This document shows positions 23,994-34,013 of a stretch of 64,000 nucleotides of DNA, piece after piece; position 1 is the stretch's first letter, and each line of letters opens with the position of its first letter. The notes beneath the pieces are model-generated. The model ran no database searches and had not been told where the DNA came from. It saw nothing but the letters and a program-made list of their open reading frames with translations. Position numbers and translations under genes: made by a program. The stretch covers positions 10,818,220 through 10,882,219 of the forward strand of contig JAEMBT020000001.1 of NCBI GenBank assembly GCA_018873245.2, read 5' to 3'. The stretch comes from Archegozetes longisetosus. Lineage: Eukaryota > Arthropoda > Arachnida > Sarcoptiformes > Trhypochthoniidae.

Positions 23994-24642
23994 TAAAGAT
24001 GGTATATGAATTTTTGCCAAATCGGGACAATTTATTAAAAATAGTCAAAGAAATCGGGACAAAATCGGGACATTTATTTTTTTAAGTAAAATTTCAATAC
24101 AAATGTCTGATAAACACATTATTTTTTATAATTGTATTTTGAGATGATTTTACACATTTAAGTAGAGATTCATTTGTTTTTGCATATGAGGCAAATTCAC
24201 TGCAATTCATATTATAATTATTAGTGATATAAATCTCAGCCTTAATCATATGTAATGATAATTGATTCCTATCATCGGTCCATATCTTGTGTAAGTGTGA
24301 TAAAACCCTCTCCACGAAATCGTTACCAATAGGTATAGCCATTACTGACTCAATGATTTTAAATATATTTTGTTTATCAAATAATTTAATATAAGCTTTA
24401 TATGTCTACAAAATAATGTGCTAAATAATTCATAGTAATTATTAGCAATCATTTTCTTATTTTACAGTTTATTTTAAATAATGCATAATATAAGCAACAA
24501 AAACAAATTTAAATTATATATGATTTGAGAGACTTTATTTGTCGGGATCAAACATTGTCCGGATTAAGGTATCGTCGGGACTCTGGACTGTCCACCAAGA
24601 TTCAGGACAATCCCGACGAAATCGGGACATATCCCATCCTTA
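23994..24642 (-). mobile_element. Internally deleted hAT element
   Basis: The ends TAAAGATGGTATATG and CATATCCCATCCTTA are inverted copies, flanked by a perfect 8-base duplication GTCATGAA (23986-23993 and 24643-24650). Subterminal ATCGGGACA repeats occur at both ends. A piece of transposase remains inside (24094-24342, minus). Confidence 0.9.
24094..24342 (-). pseudogene. hAT transposase, C-terminal dimerisation-domain fragment
   Basis: The 82-residue open frame starts MAIPIGNDFVERVLSHLHKI, followed by WTDDRNQLS. This is the hAT C-terminal dimerisation motif (LPxxNxxVERxFS, then WTDxRNxL). The rest of the transposase is deleted, so the element depends on an enzyme supplied elsewhere. Confidence 0.8.
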
Positions 24643-24755
24643 GTCATGAACCGATTTTTTCAATTCTTCTCTGAAATATTACACAATAAGGCTGTTTAAA
24701 AATATTTATAGTTTGTTAACTTTTAATGAAAATTCAAATAATTGGTTTCTGACAG

Positions 24756-25827
24756 TTAAACTTTATTCATAATTTTTCTTTGTTCCGTGTTCTTGGTTTC
24801 ACTACTCGATGCCGTTATAAGCCTTAGTTTACTTTTCAGTTGTTTCCACAACATATATTTCTCATCGTCGTTTATATGATGAGAAGTAATAATTTTCTCA
24901 TAATGACTTTTATCCAAAGGATGAACCTTCCAGGTATGAAAGTTATTAATGTGAAATCTTCTAATTTGTAAAGCATTAGCAACAAATCCATTGATATCTA
25001 CGTCTTCTATCTGAATGAAATTGATATATTTGCTCACATTTACCATCAACTCGAAAATATTTCTTTCCTTTCCTCGAATTATGAGAAAAGAATGTCCATG
25101 AATATAATCGGTAATAAGAGTGGTTATACCTATTCACAGGCATGAACCACTTAACATTTCGATTTCGAGATACTGGAACTCGTTTCCAAACAACTCCGTA
25201 TATTCCTTCCCTTCCATAGTTGGAAGTGAATAACTCGAAGGCTTTATCTGGGTTTAACCAGACGTCATCTGCTCCTCTAAACACACCTTGAGCTCCTTTG
25301 CAGTAGATGGTGATCCACTTCAACATAGAGATTGCTTTTGCAGTTAAATTATAATAATCATCAGGAAAGGAATCGTCTTGAATTATATCGCAATTCGTTT
25401 CAAATTCTTTTATTATTAACTGTTGTAGTGAATACGACTTGACTTTACCTAAAATGAATCCAATGGAAATCGAGTCAATTTTAATAGATCCCCATGTGTT
25501 TCTGATGGCTTGTCTTGAAACAAAATTTTGTGGTGCTGAAAATACTAAAATTAGGAGTTTAGTCTTATTTCCTCTACAGAGATCACTGTTTAGAATATAT
25601 GTATCACTGATTCGTTCAGACCCTGTACCGACCAAAGGTAAACATTTTCTTGACACATCACCAGCGTTTGCGAGAAAATGAATGAAGCTATCTTTGTTCA
25701 CATGAAAGTAAGACGGAAAGTAAAGCATAAACCAACATAATAATGAAAGGACTACAAATGAAGACAATATAGACTTCTTTAACAAAACTTTCGGTATATT
25801 TTTGCTGCCAATATTGTAAAATTTCAT
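24756..25827 (-). pseudogene. GT31 beta-1,3-galactosyltransferase-like, copy B, frameshifted
   Basis: Two overlapping minus-strand frames (25827-24976 and 25049-24756) together cover a full GT31-like protein with its own C-terminal tail (about 358 codons). The first part holds an N-terminal membrane anchor (about residues 17-36), the RQAIRNTWG block, the NLTAK block and GADDVWLN. The second holds IEDVDINGFVANAL and the tail. The break is at about 25110, where the expected YYPDY segment has lost two bases of the proline codon. No other damage is seen, so the loss is recent, or it could be an assembly error. In the family these are Golgi type II enzymes that add a sugar in beta-1,3 linkage. Confidence 0.8.
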
Positions 25828-26098
25828 TTTATTAGAAATTAATTGTTAATTTCAGCAAGAATACTGTTTTACTTGATATACAATCTTTCAGTGGAACTGT
25901 TTGAGAACTTCCACTAGTGGTACTCGTGGCTGAAAGATTTTAGGCGAGTCTAAAGTCACTCTAAAGGTTGTTAGGAATCTATATATTGTTTAACTGATGG
26001 TACCTTAAATATGTGAAGGCAAACATGTAAATACTTTAGACCTCATAGTTCGATAGCAAATCGTCACTTTTGAACTATACTGTAGTATCACTCATTGA

Positions 26099-26619
26099 AA
26101 GAGTGACCACCGTCCAGTTTTTGATGGGACAGCCTGGTCTTTTTAAAGACAAAAGACATAAATCCCGTCAGACTAAAAACTCTCGACGGGATAATCAGTT
26201 TTTCAAATTTTATTTTTAAAAATGTATTTTTAAAAATATTTCTTAAAAATTCAAACATTGAAACTATTTTACAAATGATAAGGGATTAAGAAACCCGGTT
26301 TAATGTATAAACTCGGATTTGAACATCTGTTGTTTAAAATGAAAAGTTATAGAGTTCAATTTCTGCCTTGACTTATACCTGATATACTCAACATTTCCTA
26401 CTTTTGAATAACTTTTGAAAGATACCATTTCTAACAAAAAATATACTTTCGAAACCAATTATGAATAATAATCTTCAATGTTTTAAAATTATTATGTATT
26501 GCTTGACACCTAAATATTTGTAATTATTAATAAAAGCGGCATTTTTCTTTTTAAAAATGTAATGGTCTCCCTTTGATATTTTTGTCCCATCATGAGACAA
26601 GCCAGAGGTGGTCGCCCTA
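26099..26619. mobile_element. Non-autonomous hAT MITE, family M1, copy 2
   Basis: This 521-bp relative of 2402-2916 has ends AAGAGTGACCACC and GGTGGTCGCCCTA and an 8-base duplication CTCATTGA (26091-26098) / CTCTTTGA (26620-26627), one mismatch. It is noncoding. Confidence 0.85.
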
Positions 26620-26639
26620 CTCTTTGAAATAATATTACA

Positions 26640-27800
26640 AATACGACAGTGTAGTTCAAAGGCGACGAAATACAGAGACACGTCGATTGAACTTTCATTC
26701 GAATTGCTGTATAACTGCACTTCTAGCTCCAGACGAATTGTGTTTCACATGCTGGAATGCGCTTGCCATCGCTTATCCTAAGCAGTAGATATAGTATAGA
26801 ATTAAATAAGATCGGGATTTCATTACGAAATTATTAGTGAAATACTGTTACCCCCACAAACATTTTAGATATTCCAATCAGCTTTGATTTTCAAAAATGT
26901 CAACCAGTTTTAATTTACAAGAGTAGAGTGAGAACTGACCGAATTAAGATAAAAAATAGTGCCAAATTTGAATACGAACAGTCAAATAATAGAATTATGG
27001 TATCGTATCAACAAAAGTCAAGAACTACAGTCAAAATTGTATACAATTTCTTGGAATTCAGTGATTTGTGCTAGAGTTTTGAATTATTTTTCATTTTATA
27101 ACCCTTTTAGGCCTTATTCTTACTAAATTTCTGGTTTTCGACACATCTGTTTTAAATGCTACGAATTTTCAATTTTTGCTAATTTTGGTTTTTCTCATCA
27201 AAGTAGACGAAATTTACTGAATTAAACTTTGTCAAATTTTCAAAGTTGTCAAAAAATAGATTTAGAACTTTATACCACTCAAGCGACGATATATTCAAAC
27301 ACTAATTTTTTGTGTGATGAGTGAAAAGAACACTTTTATTAAGTTAGAAATTCTTAATATTTCGAAATTATTATATTTTAGCGTAACATTGTGTTTATAT
27401 TAGAAATTATCAGATCAAATTTACTTAGAGTTACAAGTCTAAAAATCACGTTTTCCAATGCATTTTTATAATTACCTGATTTTGTTATCATGAAAATAAG
27501 CACTTATTCAAATTTGTTATGAAAGCATCAGTATTGATGACATGTATTCGTTCCATTTCGAGATATTACTGATCATCGAAACACTCTTTGATGATAGTGT
27601 AATTTTATTTGATTCCAAATTGATCGATAAAATAATTGTTGATTTAAACTTAATCATAAATTTAAAACTTTCGTTATGTTTTTGACAAATCATTTCTTTG
27701 TTTGCAGGTATAAATTTCGGTGAATCATTTATTAGCAAAGATTCAAATTTGTTTACAATTGACAATACACAAAACAATTCTAAATATGATACGAATTAAA
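26640..27800 (+). repeat. Duplicated spacer X1, copy 3, upstream of the dehydratase
   Basis: This is an uninterrupted copy of X1. It ends 410 bases before the dehydratase start and therefore defines the natural neighbourhood of that gene. The short open frame at 27817-28002 just downstream begins with a hydrophobic stretch but has no recognised domain, so I do not call it a gene. Confidence 0.8.
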
Positions 27801-28134
27801 AAGCTTATATGAGACTATGAAATCATTTTTATACTTAATTCTTCAATTTTGCAATTTAACTTGTGAAATCGAAAATGTTTACTCTGATTCCTTTTCGAAA
27901 GCCACGTTGTCCACTACATATTCACACAAAATTAGATTTGTTTATAGCCAGTATTGCACGATCAAGTTTTTAAAAAATTATATACACTATAATGAAAAGT
28001 GATTAAATTTTGAAATGACTTGTATATCAAAAGTTCATATTTAAATAATTTTTTCAAAGTTTTGTAATTTTATAGAGTATATTGAAAAAATTCAACAGAT
28101 TTTCCTTTATAAACCGCGAAAAATGTGTAAATGG

Positions 28135-28143
28135 TATAAATAG
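28135..28143 (+). promoter_or_regulatory. TATA box of the dehydratase gene
   Basis: TATAAATAG lies 67 bases before the ATG. A TCACTATT start-site-like element lies about 30 bases downstream (28168-28175), the normal eukaryotic spacing. No ribosome binding site precedes the ATG. Confidence 0.65.
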
Positions 28144-28209
28144 GTATTAGCGTAGCCACTTTGTACTTTATTATATTCACTATTCAATATCGTTATTCAA
28201 CAGTAAACA

Positions 28210-29232
28210 ATGAGAGTTCTATTAACAGGAGCAGCTGGATTCCTTGGTTCTCACTGTCTCAGGCACTTTCTCATCAACACAGACTGGCAGGTGGTCTGTC
28301 CAGTCAGCTTCTCTCACAGGGGTCTTCCTGAGCGAATAATAGTAGCGGTCGATAGAGATGAGTGGTGGCCTCGGGTAGAGATAGTCAAATGTGACCTGTC
28401 CTGTCCGATAAACGATACAACCGTTGCCAAGTTAGGTCAAGTGGACTACATAATTAACTACGCATCTGAATCTCATGTTGACCGATCAATAGATAATCCC
28501 GTTCCTTTTGTTCAGAATAACGTGTGTTTGGTCCTTCATCTGTTGGAGTTTGCACGTCTAGTCAAACCCAAAGTGTTCTTACAGGTTAGCACAGACGAAG
28601 TATACGGTCCAGCTCCTGATAATCATCACCACAAGGAGTGGGAGTCCGTGATTCCCAGTAATCCTTACAGTGCTTCGAAGGCTGCTCAGGAGGCAATTGC
28701 TATCAGCTACTGGAGGACATACGGAGTCCCTGTCATTATAACCAATTGTATGAATCTCATTGGGGAGACACAAGATCCGGAAAAGTTCATACCGAATACT
28801 ATTTCGAAGGTAATTGCTGGTGAAGAAGTACATGTACATGCGGCATCTGACGGACGGATCGGCTCCCGATTCTATCTTCATGCAAGGAATATGGCTGATG
28901 CAATACTTTTCCTTTTGAGACGTAACCAGGTATCGACCTACGCGAATGGTGCTGACCGACCGGACAAGTGGCACATAGTAGGTGAACGGGAGGTAAACAA
29001 TCTGGAAATGGCTCAGCTTATAGCCGACATTCTGGGTAAGAAGCTTATTTACAAGCTGATCGATGTCCACTCCACCCGTCCTGGACATGATCTACGTTAC
29101 GCATTGAACGGAAATAAGATAGTGGAAGCCGGTTGGAAAATGAATATAGGTTTTGAAGATTCTCTTCGTAATCTAATTGAGTGGACTCTAAAGAATCCTC
29201 TTTGGGCTGAAAGAAAAGCAGTAAACGTTTAG
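28210..29232 (+). CDS. NDP-sugar 4,6-dehydratase-like (RmlB-type SDR), bacterial/phage-like
   Basis: The intact 340-residue protein is an extended short-chain dehydrogenase. GAAGFLGS (residues 7-14) is the NAD-binding glycine motif. ASESHVDRS (85-93) and STDEVYG (127-133) are RmlB signatures, with the T-D-E catalytic set at 128-130. YSASK (153-157) gives the catalytic Tyr153 and Lys157. RPGHDLRYAL (290-299) is the nucleotide-sugar binding end. Family members turn dTDP- or UDP-glucose into the 4-keto-6-deoxy sugar in the cytosol. By memory it is closest to a subgroup of Actinobacteria and their phages, not to animal UDP-glucose dehydratases; a search must decide. There is no intron. A TATA box upstream and an AATAAA signal downstream mark it as a settled eukaryotic gene. 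The reading frame is undamaged, while a sister copy at 13.9 kb has decayed. A UDP-glucuronate decarboxylase or epimerase role is the main alternative. Confidence 0.88.
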   Translation: MRVLLTGAAGFLGSHCLRHFLINTDWQVVCPVSFSHRGLPERIIVAVDRDEWWPRVEIVKCDLSCPINDTTVAKLGQVDYIINYASESHVDRSIDNPVPFVQNNVCLVLHLLEFARLVKPKVFLQVSTDEVYGPAPDNHHHKEWESVIPSNPYSASKAAQEAIAISYWRTYGVPVIITNCMNLIGETQDPEKFIPNTISKVIAGEEVHVHAASDGRIGSRFYLHARNMADAILFLLRRNQVSTYANGADRPDKWHIVGEREVNNLEMAQLIADILGKKLIYKLIDVHSTRPGHDLRYALNGNKIVEAGWKMNIGFEDSLRNLIEWTLKNPLWAERKAVNV

Positions 29233-29316
29233 ATAATAATTTATGAATACCTGAGTTACTGCAATTTGAATGGAACTTTTATAAACTTTAGAATGCACTG
29301 AACAGTAGTTAAATTA

Positions 29317-29322
29317 AATAAA
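29317..29322 (+). terminator. Poly(A) signal of the dehydratase gene
   Basis: AATAAA lies 85 bases after the stop codon. The equivalent site in the 14.0-kb remnant is degraded. Confidence 0.6.
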
Positions 29323-29397
29323 GAGTATAATGATATAAAATAATTATAAAGTTACATTATGCACTTTTTAATCAAGAACTTTTATTAGACATATTTC

Positions 29398-30180
29398 AAA
29401 AAACGTTTGACAGCATTGGTGAGGTGGAGACGGTTCGAGTCTGGTTTTAAGAACCGGTAATCTAATTTTATAACAGTTTTATATTCGGTTCTTAAAAGCT
29501 GTATTGTAAACCAATTTTTTGAAAAGAATGTTTGAAAACTGTTGTTGAAATGTAAAGATAAAATTTTTTCTTGCAAAACTTGAAACTTTTCCTGATTTTT
29601 CTACTTTTAAAATTAATTTTTTCAAGTCGAAGGATTTAAAAATGTAATTTCCTTTATTTTATGCCTTTCGACTAGAAGGATTGATCATTTATCTAAGACA
29701 TTTTTAGTTTTGAAGGTTAAACGAAAAGATCGATTTATTACTTTTTTATCATTTATTTTCTGAAGAGTGAAATTGAATTCTATTTAGTTTCACCTCTAAA
29801 TTTATATTATAGAGAGCAAATCGCAAAATTTTGGCACCTCAATACTACGTAATGAGTTTGTATTGAATGTATAGTTTTTCAAATAATTCGTGGATGATTC
29901 TTGTAATAAATCAAAAATTTCTTTTTGTATACAACCCGTTAAAAATTTGAATTTCTCATAGTACGTTCTGATTCTTATTCAAGAACTAAATTATCACTCT
30001 ATCTGGAACTTTAGTTATGCAAAACAATTAGTTATTTCTCTATTTATAAAATATTATATTTTCACGTATATCGTCGGGTTAGAATTACAAGCTTCTATCC
30101 CATAGTATACGCATAGGCTATACTGTCGTCAACCATTTAATCGCCAAATTAAAACAATTTTTGAGAAATTATTTATCGAA
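29398..30180 (+). repeat. Long dispersed repeat L1, copy 1
   Basis: About 780 bases that recur inverted at 63200-63990 with few differences. The outer end starts near TTGACAGCATTGGTGAGG. The start also matches the inverted left arm at 61985-62190, so the family has long inverted ends. Here it interrupts the spacer between the dehydratase and GT31, which resumes at about 30600. It is noncoding. Confidence 0.75.
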
Positions 30181-30352
30181 TACTGTAATCGAATTTATGA
30201 TGATTTTGAAGAGTTTAATACACAATTAGATAAATGATTTCTCAAAAATTATCTCAAAAATTGTTTTAACTTGACAATTAAATGGTTTACGACAATATAG
30301 CCCATATGTATACTATGGGATAGAACCTCGTAAGCCTAACCCGATAATATGC
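30068..30352. mobile_element. Foldback MITE at the inner end of repeat L1
   Basis: Arms of about 110 bp (30068-30175 and 30236-30352) are inverted copies containing TCTATCCCATAGTATACGCA and AACCATTTAAT blocks around a short AT-rich loop. The 63.2-kb copy keeps only one arm. Confidence 0.65.
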
Positions 30353-30359
30353 GATACGA

Positions 30360-31333
30360 TGTAATGGTCTTGGGAAAAGCCAATAAATAATTACTAATTT
30401 AGAGAATGAAATTTATAATAATAAGTTTAAAAACCTAGAACAAATAAAAACTACTAGATACTCAAATAACAATAGATTTTAATGTCGCAATTGTATGGAT
30501 AAATGCATTTGAAAATTATTTTTTGATTTAATGTATTATCCGGACTATGACAACACAATATCAATGTACGGACGAGTTACCATAATGGGGATCGGACTGT
30601 AATCATATCTAAATACAAATTTCCTGATTCGTAAAACGATTCAGTCATTATTTTGAGCTCATTTTGTAGAATATTTTAAAGCAAACTTATTCGAGTAAAC
30701 TTAAAAATGGAAATTAAAAGATTTTTTCATGTAACTGAAGTTCAATATATTCAGATATGAGAAAAATTTCTAGGACATCAAAACATGTCAAAAATATTTA
30801 TTTAAACTTTTCAGGAAGTTTCTTATTTAAAGATAATTTCTAAAATCTCTTTAACATTAATTGCAAATCGGACTAAAGAAGTCAAAGAAAGTAGAAAACA
30901 AATACCAGTCAAAAACTTCAATTCATTAACGTCTAATAAGAACTTTGTGAAAAAACTTCATTTCAATTTTTACCCTCTTAATCCAGTACTTGAAAAGTAC
31001 AATGCAAGAGAAAGTATTTCTTTTGTAGATTAGAGGTACATTCAACAATGATGTTGGCAGTAATTCTGTGATCCCCTATCTCTAAATTAATAAAATCTCT
31101 CAAAATTTTTAAAACTTGTATCAGAAATGCTATTTATTCTCTAATAAATGATCTAGAGGCGATGTCGCTTCCCATCTTCACCCTCCTGTCACCAACATTG
31201 TCGACTTTCTTCGTCTTTGCTTACATTTTCCCCTTAGCCTCGCGTCTTCTGATAAGACGACATTGTTTTTAATGTCCTCTAGTATTGATTGAAGATCCAA
31301 AAGAACGGGTCGGTCTGGGAGTGAAAATTCTTC
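30360..31333. other. Spacer, partly duplicated, no gene seen
   Basis: Bases 30600-30860 match 14400-14700. The segment 31140-31333 is GC-richer and contains part of a short minus-strand open frame (31393-31178) with no recognisable domain. Confidence 0.45.
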
Positions 31334-32145
31334 CATGCACAATTCTTCCACACTTTTCAATTGATCACAGAATATAAGTGATGACAATTTCAAGTCGAAT
31401 TGACGAACGAATAGTAACTATTGGCCATTTCTATATCAGATGACCTACGGGAGACGAACGATGACCTTTTTAATTCAAACCACCTACGGAAGTAGCTGAT
31501 GACCATTTCTACATCAGATGAACTACGAAAGGCAACTGATGACCATTTTCAATTCAGGTGACCTATGGGAAGTAACTAATGGCCGTTTCTATATTAGATG
31601 AACTACTAAAGGCAACTGATGACCTAATAATATAAAAAATGGTTATCAGTTACTCCTCATAGGTTATCTGAATTGAAAATGGTCATCGGTTTCCTTTCAC
31701 AGTTTATCTGATTTGGAAAGGCCATCAGTTAGTTCCCAAAGGTCATCTAATTTGAAAATGGTCATCGTTCCTCTCGGTTTATCTGATATAGAAATTGTCA
31801 TCGCTTACTCCTCATAGATCGTTTGAATTAAAAATGTTTATCGGTTGTTCTTCCGTAGGCAATCTGATATTGAAATGGCCATCAGTTGCTTCCCGTAAGT
31901 CGTCTGAATTAAAAATGGTCATCGTTCGTCTCCTGTAGTTCATCTGATATAGAAATGGCCATAAGTTACTTCCCGTAGGTGGTCTGAATTGAAAATGTTC
32001 ATCAGTTGCCTTCCGTAGGTCATCTGATATAGAAATGGCCAATAGTTACTATTCGTTCGTCAATTCGACTTGAAATGGTCATCACTTATATTCTGTGATC
32101 AATTGAAAAGTGTGGAAGAATTGTGCATGGAAGAATTGTGGTAGA
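31334..32145. repeat. Foldback element whose arms are a minisatellite
   Basis: The outer 110 bases on each side (31334-31450 and 32025-32145) are inverted copies, with a CACAATTCTTCCA end. Between them a degenerate unit of roughly 55 bases, with an ATGGCCATCAGTT core and alternating TGATATAGAAA or TGAATTGAAAA halves, is repeated about a dozen times. The orientation flips near 31640. The CCACAATTCTTCCACAC end also appears at 13376-13395, so the family is dispersed. No coding capacity. Confidence 0.8.
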
Positions 32146-32149
32146 CCCG

Positions 32150-33010
32150 TTGGTCTGACATCTATTGCTTTACTTTGATCTTCATTCAATAATTATTAAG
32201 AGTTTTGATGGTAGGCTCTTGGAATAGGAGGCAGTAGTAATGCCCTAACTGAAAGATCTGATGTTACGAGACTTTTCCAAGCCTTCTGTAGTATCTTTGT
32301 TACGAATAAGTTTGAAAACTTATGCAAATAATTAAAGAAATACAAGAGAATTATAAAAGATAACTACAGATATTAAGTCAGAAGAAATTTTAACAGAGTT
32401 TTATAAAGGCAGATGAAAAGTATTCGACATACTTTTGAGACAAAGGTTAACGACTAATAAAGCAATTTTATAGTTAAATTTCTAACATTAAAATCAACAT
32501 TTTTATTTGAAAATTAAAATTTTTATCTATATATTCTAACTTAAGTGCGTATAATTAATAGAAAAGTTGAGAAATAATAGTAAAAGTATTAAGAAAAAAT
32601 TACGATGCTTATTTTTTAATTTTATGCAGATTGCGAAACCGGTTTCAGGATAAAAGTAGCAAAAAAGATTTTTCTCTGATTGTCTCCTATTCCGAAACCT
32701 TACCGTTTCGATAAATAGTTTAATAAAATGCTTAAAAAATTTTAATAGTTATTAGAAATTAATTTGATGCTTAGAAAATCAAAATAAATGAGTAAGAAAA
32801 GAGAATTTGATCAAAAATTGTTCAAAGTATTAATTATAAACAATTAAAGTATCATAAAGCATAATATACAAAATTGATTAATCTTTAATACAATATTTTA
32901 ATTGACATTAAATACAGTACAATTTCACCTAAAATGTTATAAATCGATTTATCTTTTATTTTCTCACAGATCAAATATTTTATATGAATGCATAAATACA
33001 TCATATAATA
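32150..33010. other. Intergenic DNA, no gene seen
   Basis: AT-rich sequence with no open frame or repeat that I can support. Confidence 0.45.
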
Positions 33011-33016
33011 AATGAA

Positions 33017-33701
33017 GGCAACGTTTCCAAAAGGGCTTATATCCAAAAAACGCGAAACGAAGAAAAAAAAACGTTTTAAAAGTTTATTTCTCGTTCAATC
33101 CGTTTGAAGTCTTGTTTTTATTTAAAATATAGGAAAACGTGGCCAGAAAAATGTAGTTAGAAAAATCAAACTTAATTAGAATACTTTTAATTAATGAAAA
33201 TATTTTCGGATATAAGACCTTTTGGAATTAAAGCAAACTTTTATTTCAAAAGGTCTTAAATCCAAGTGAGAAGGGCGAAAGTTAACACAAAATTAGTGAG
33301 TTTTTATTTTTCTAAACTTTAATTGTTCATTCATTAAACGATTAACTTCTATTTTTTGATAAAATTCGCTCTAAAATCAATGTTTAAAATGAATTTTTAT
33401 AAAAATTAAATTAATTAACAAGAGATGTTTTGCCTGCCCCGTGTGGCAGAAACAATTAATTTCGTCATTTTTCTGGTTTTTTATTGATCTAAATGGGATA
33501 TAAGTCCTTTTGGAAATAAATTGCCGATGGATTTAAGCCTTTTTGGAAAAAACTTAATTTTTGATCTCATTTTTCCAAAAGGTTTAGACATTTCAGAGAA
33601 TTTCAAACCTTTTTTCAAATTCCTCGTATCTAAATGTATAAGAAAAATGTGTAACTCAGTTTTTAAAATTTTGGCGTTTAAGCCCTTTTGGAAACAAAGC
33701 C
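33017..33701. mobile_element. Repeat element with CTTTTGGAAA motifs and inverted ends
   Basis: The ends GGCAACGTTTCCAAAAGGGC and its near inverse at 33682-33701 frame 685 bases. Inside, a (T)AAG-CCTTTTGGAAA motif recurs at least six more times in both orientations (about 33215, 33245, 33500, 33535, 33575). These look like transposase-binding subterminal repeats. The short open frame at 33521-33748 is a by-product. Confidence 0.55.
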
Positions 33702-33844
33702 TTCAAATAGTGATAGACATCAGCTCAGTTACCCTAAGCTTGAACTGAGCTAAAAGACGACTGAGATGAACTGATTTCATCAGCTCAAGAGTACCGTTGA
33801 GCTGAGCTGATGTCTAACATTAATAATAAACGTGATGGTATACA

Positions 33845-33940
33845 GTCTAACCCGGTTATAGGCAACTGATCGTTGTATGTGAAATAAGTTGTCTATAACC
33901 AGGTCTGCCTATAACAGAGTTGGCAATAATCGGGTCAGAC
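33845..33940. mobile_element. 96-bp MITE, pogo/Tigger-like ends
   Basis: GTCTAACCCGGTTATAGGC at the left and its near inverse at the right, with a further CTATAACCAGGTCTGCCTAT copy inside. The CAGTCTAACCCGGTTATA end resembles pogo/Tigger termini. Confidence 0.55.
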
Positions 33941-34013
33941 CACTCAATTTTAAATGTAACGAATAGAAGGTTTGTATCCCTTTATTTCAGTATTAAATAA
34001 GAGAGATACTTTC

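Noticed and set aside
27817..28002. Small secreted protein of 61 residues upstream of the dehydratase
   Set aside because: Hydrophobic start, but no homologous frame in the other spacer copies, no domain and no supporting signals.
28579..29088. 169-codon open frame antisense to the dehydratase
   Set aside because: It is the shadow of a conserved, motif-rich gene on the plus strand and has no recognisable domain.
28210..29232. Bacterial contamination in the assembly
   Set aside because: The gene has a TATA box and poly(A) signal, lies in the duplicated X1 context, and has a decayed relative in the same window among animal transposons.
31400..32060. CRISPR-like array
   Set aside because: Units are degenerate, there are no unique spacers, the orientation flips in the middle, and the genome is eukaryotic.
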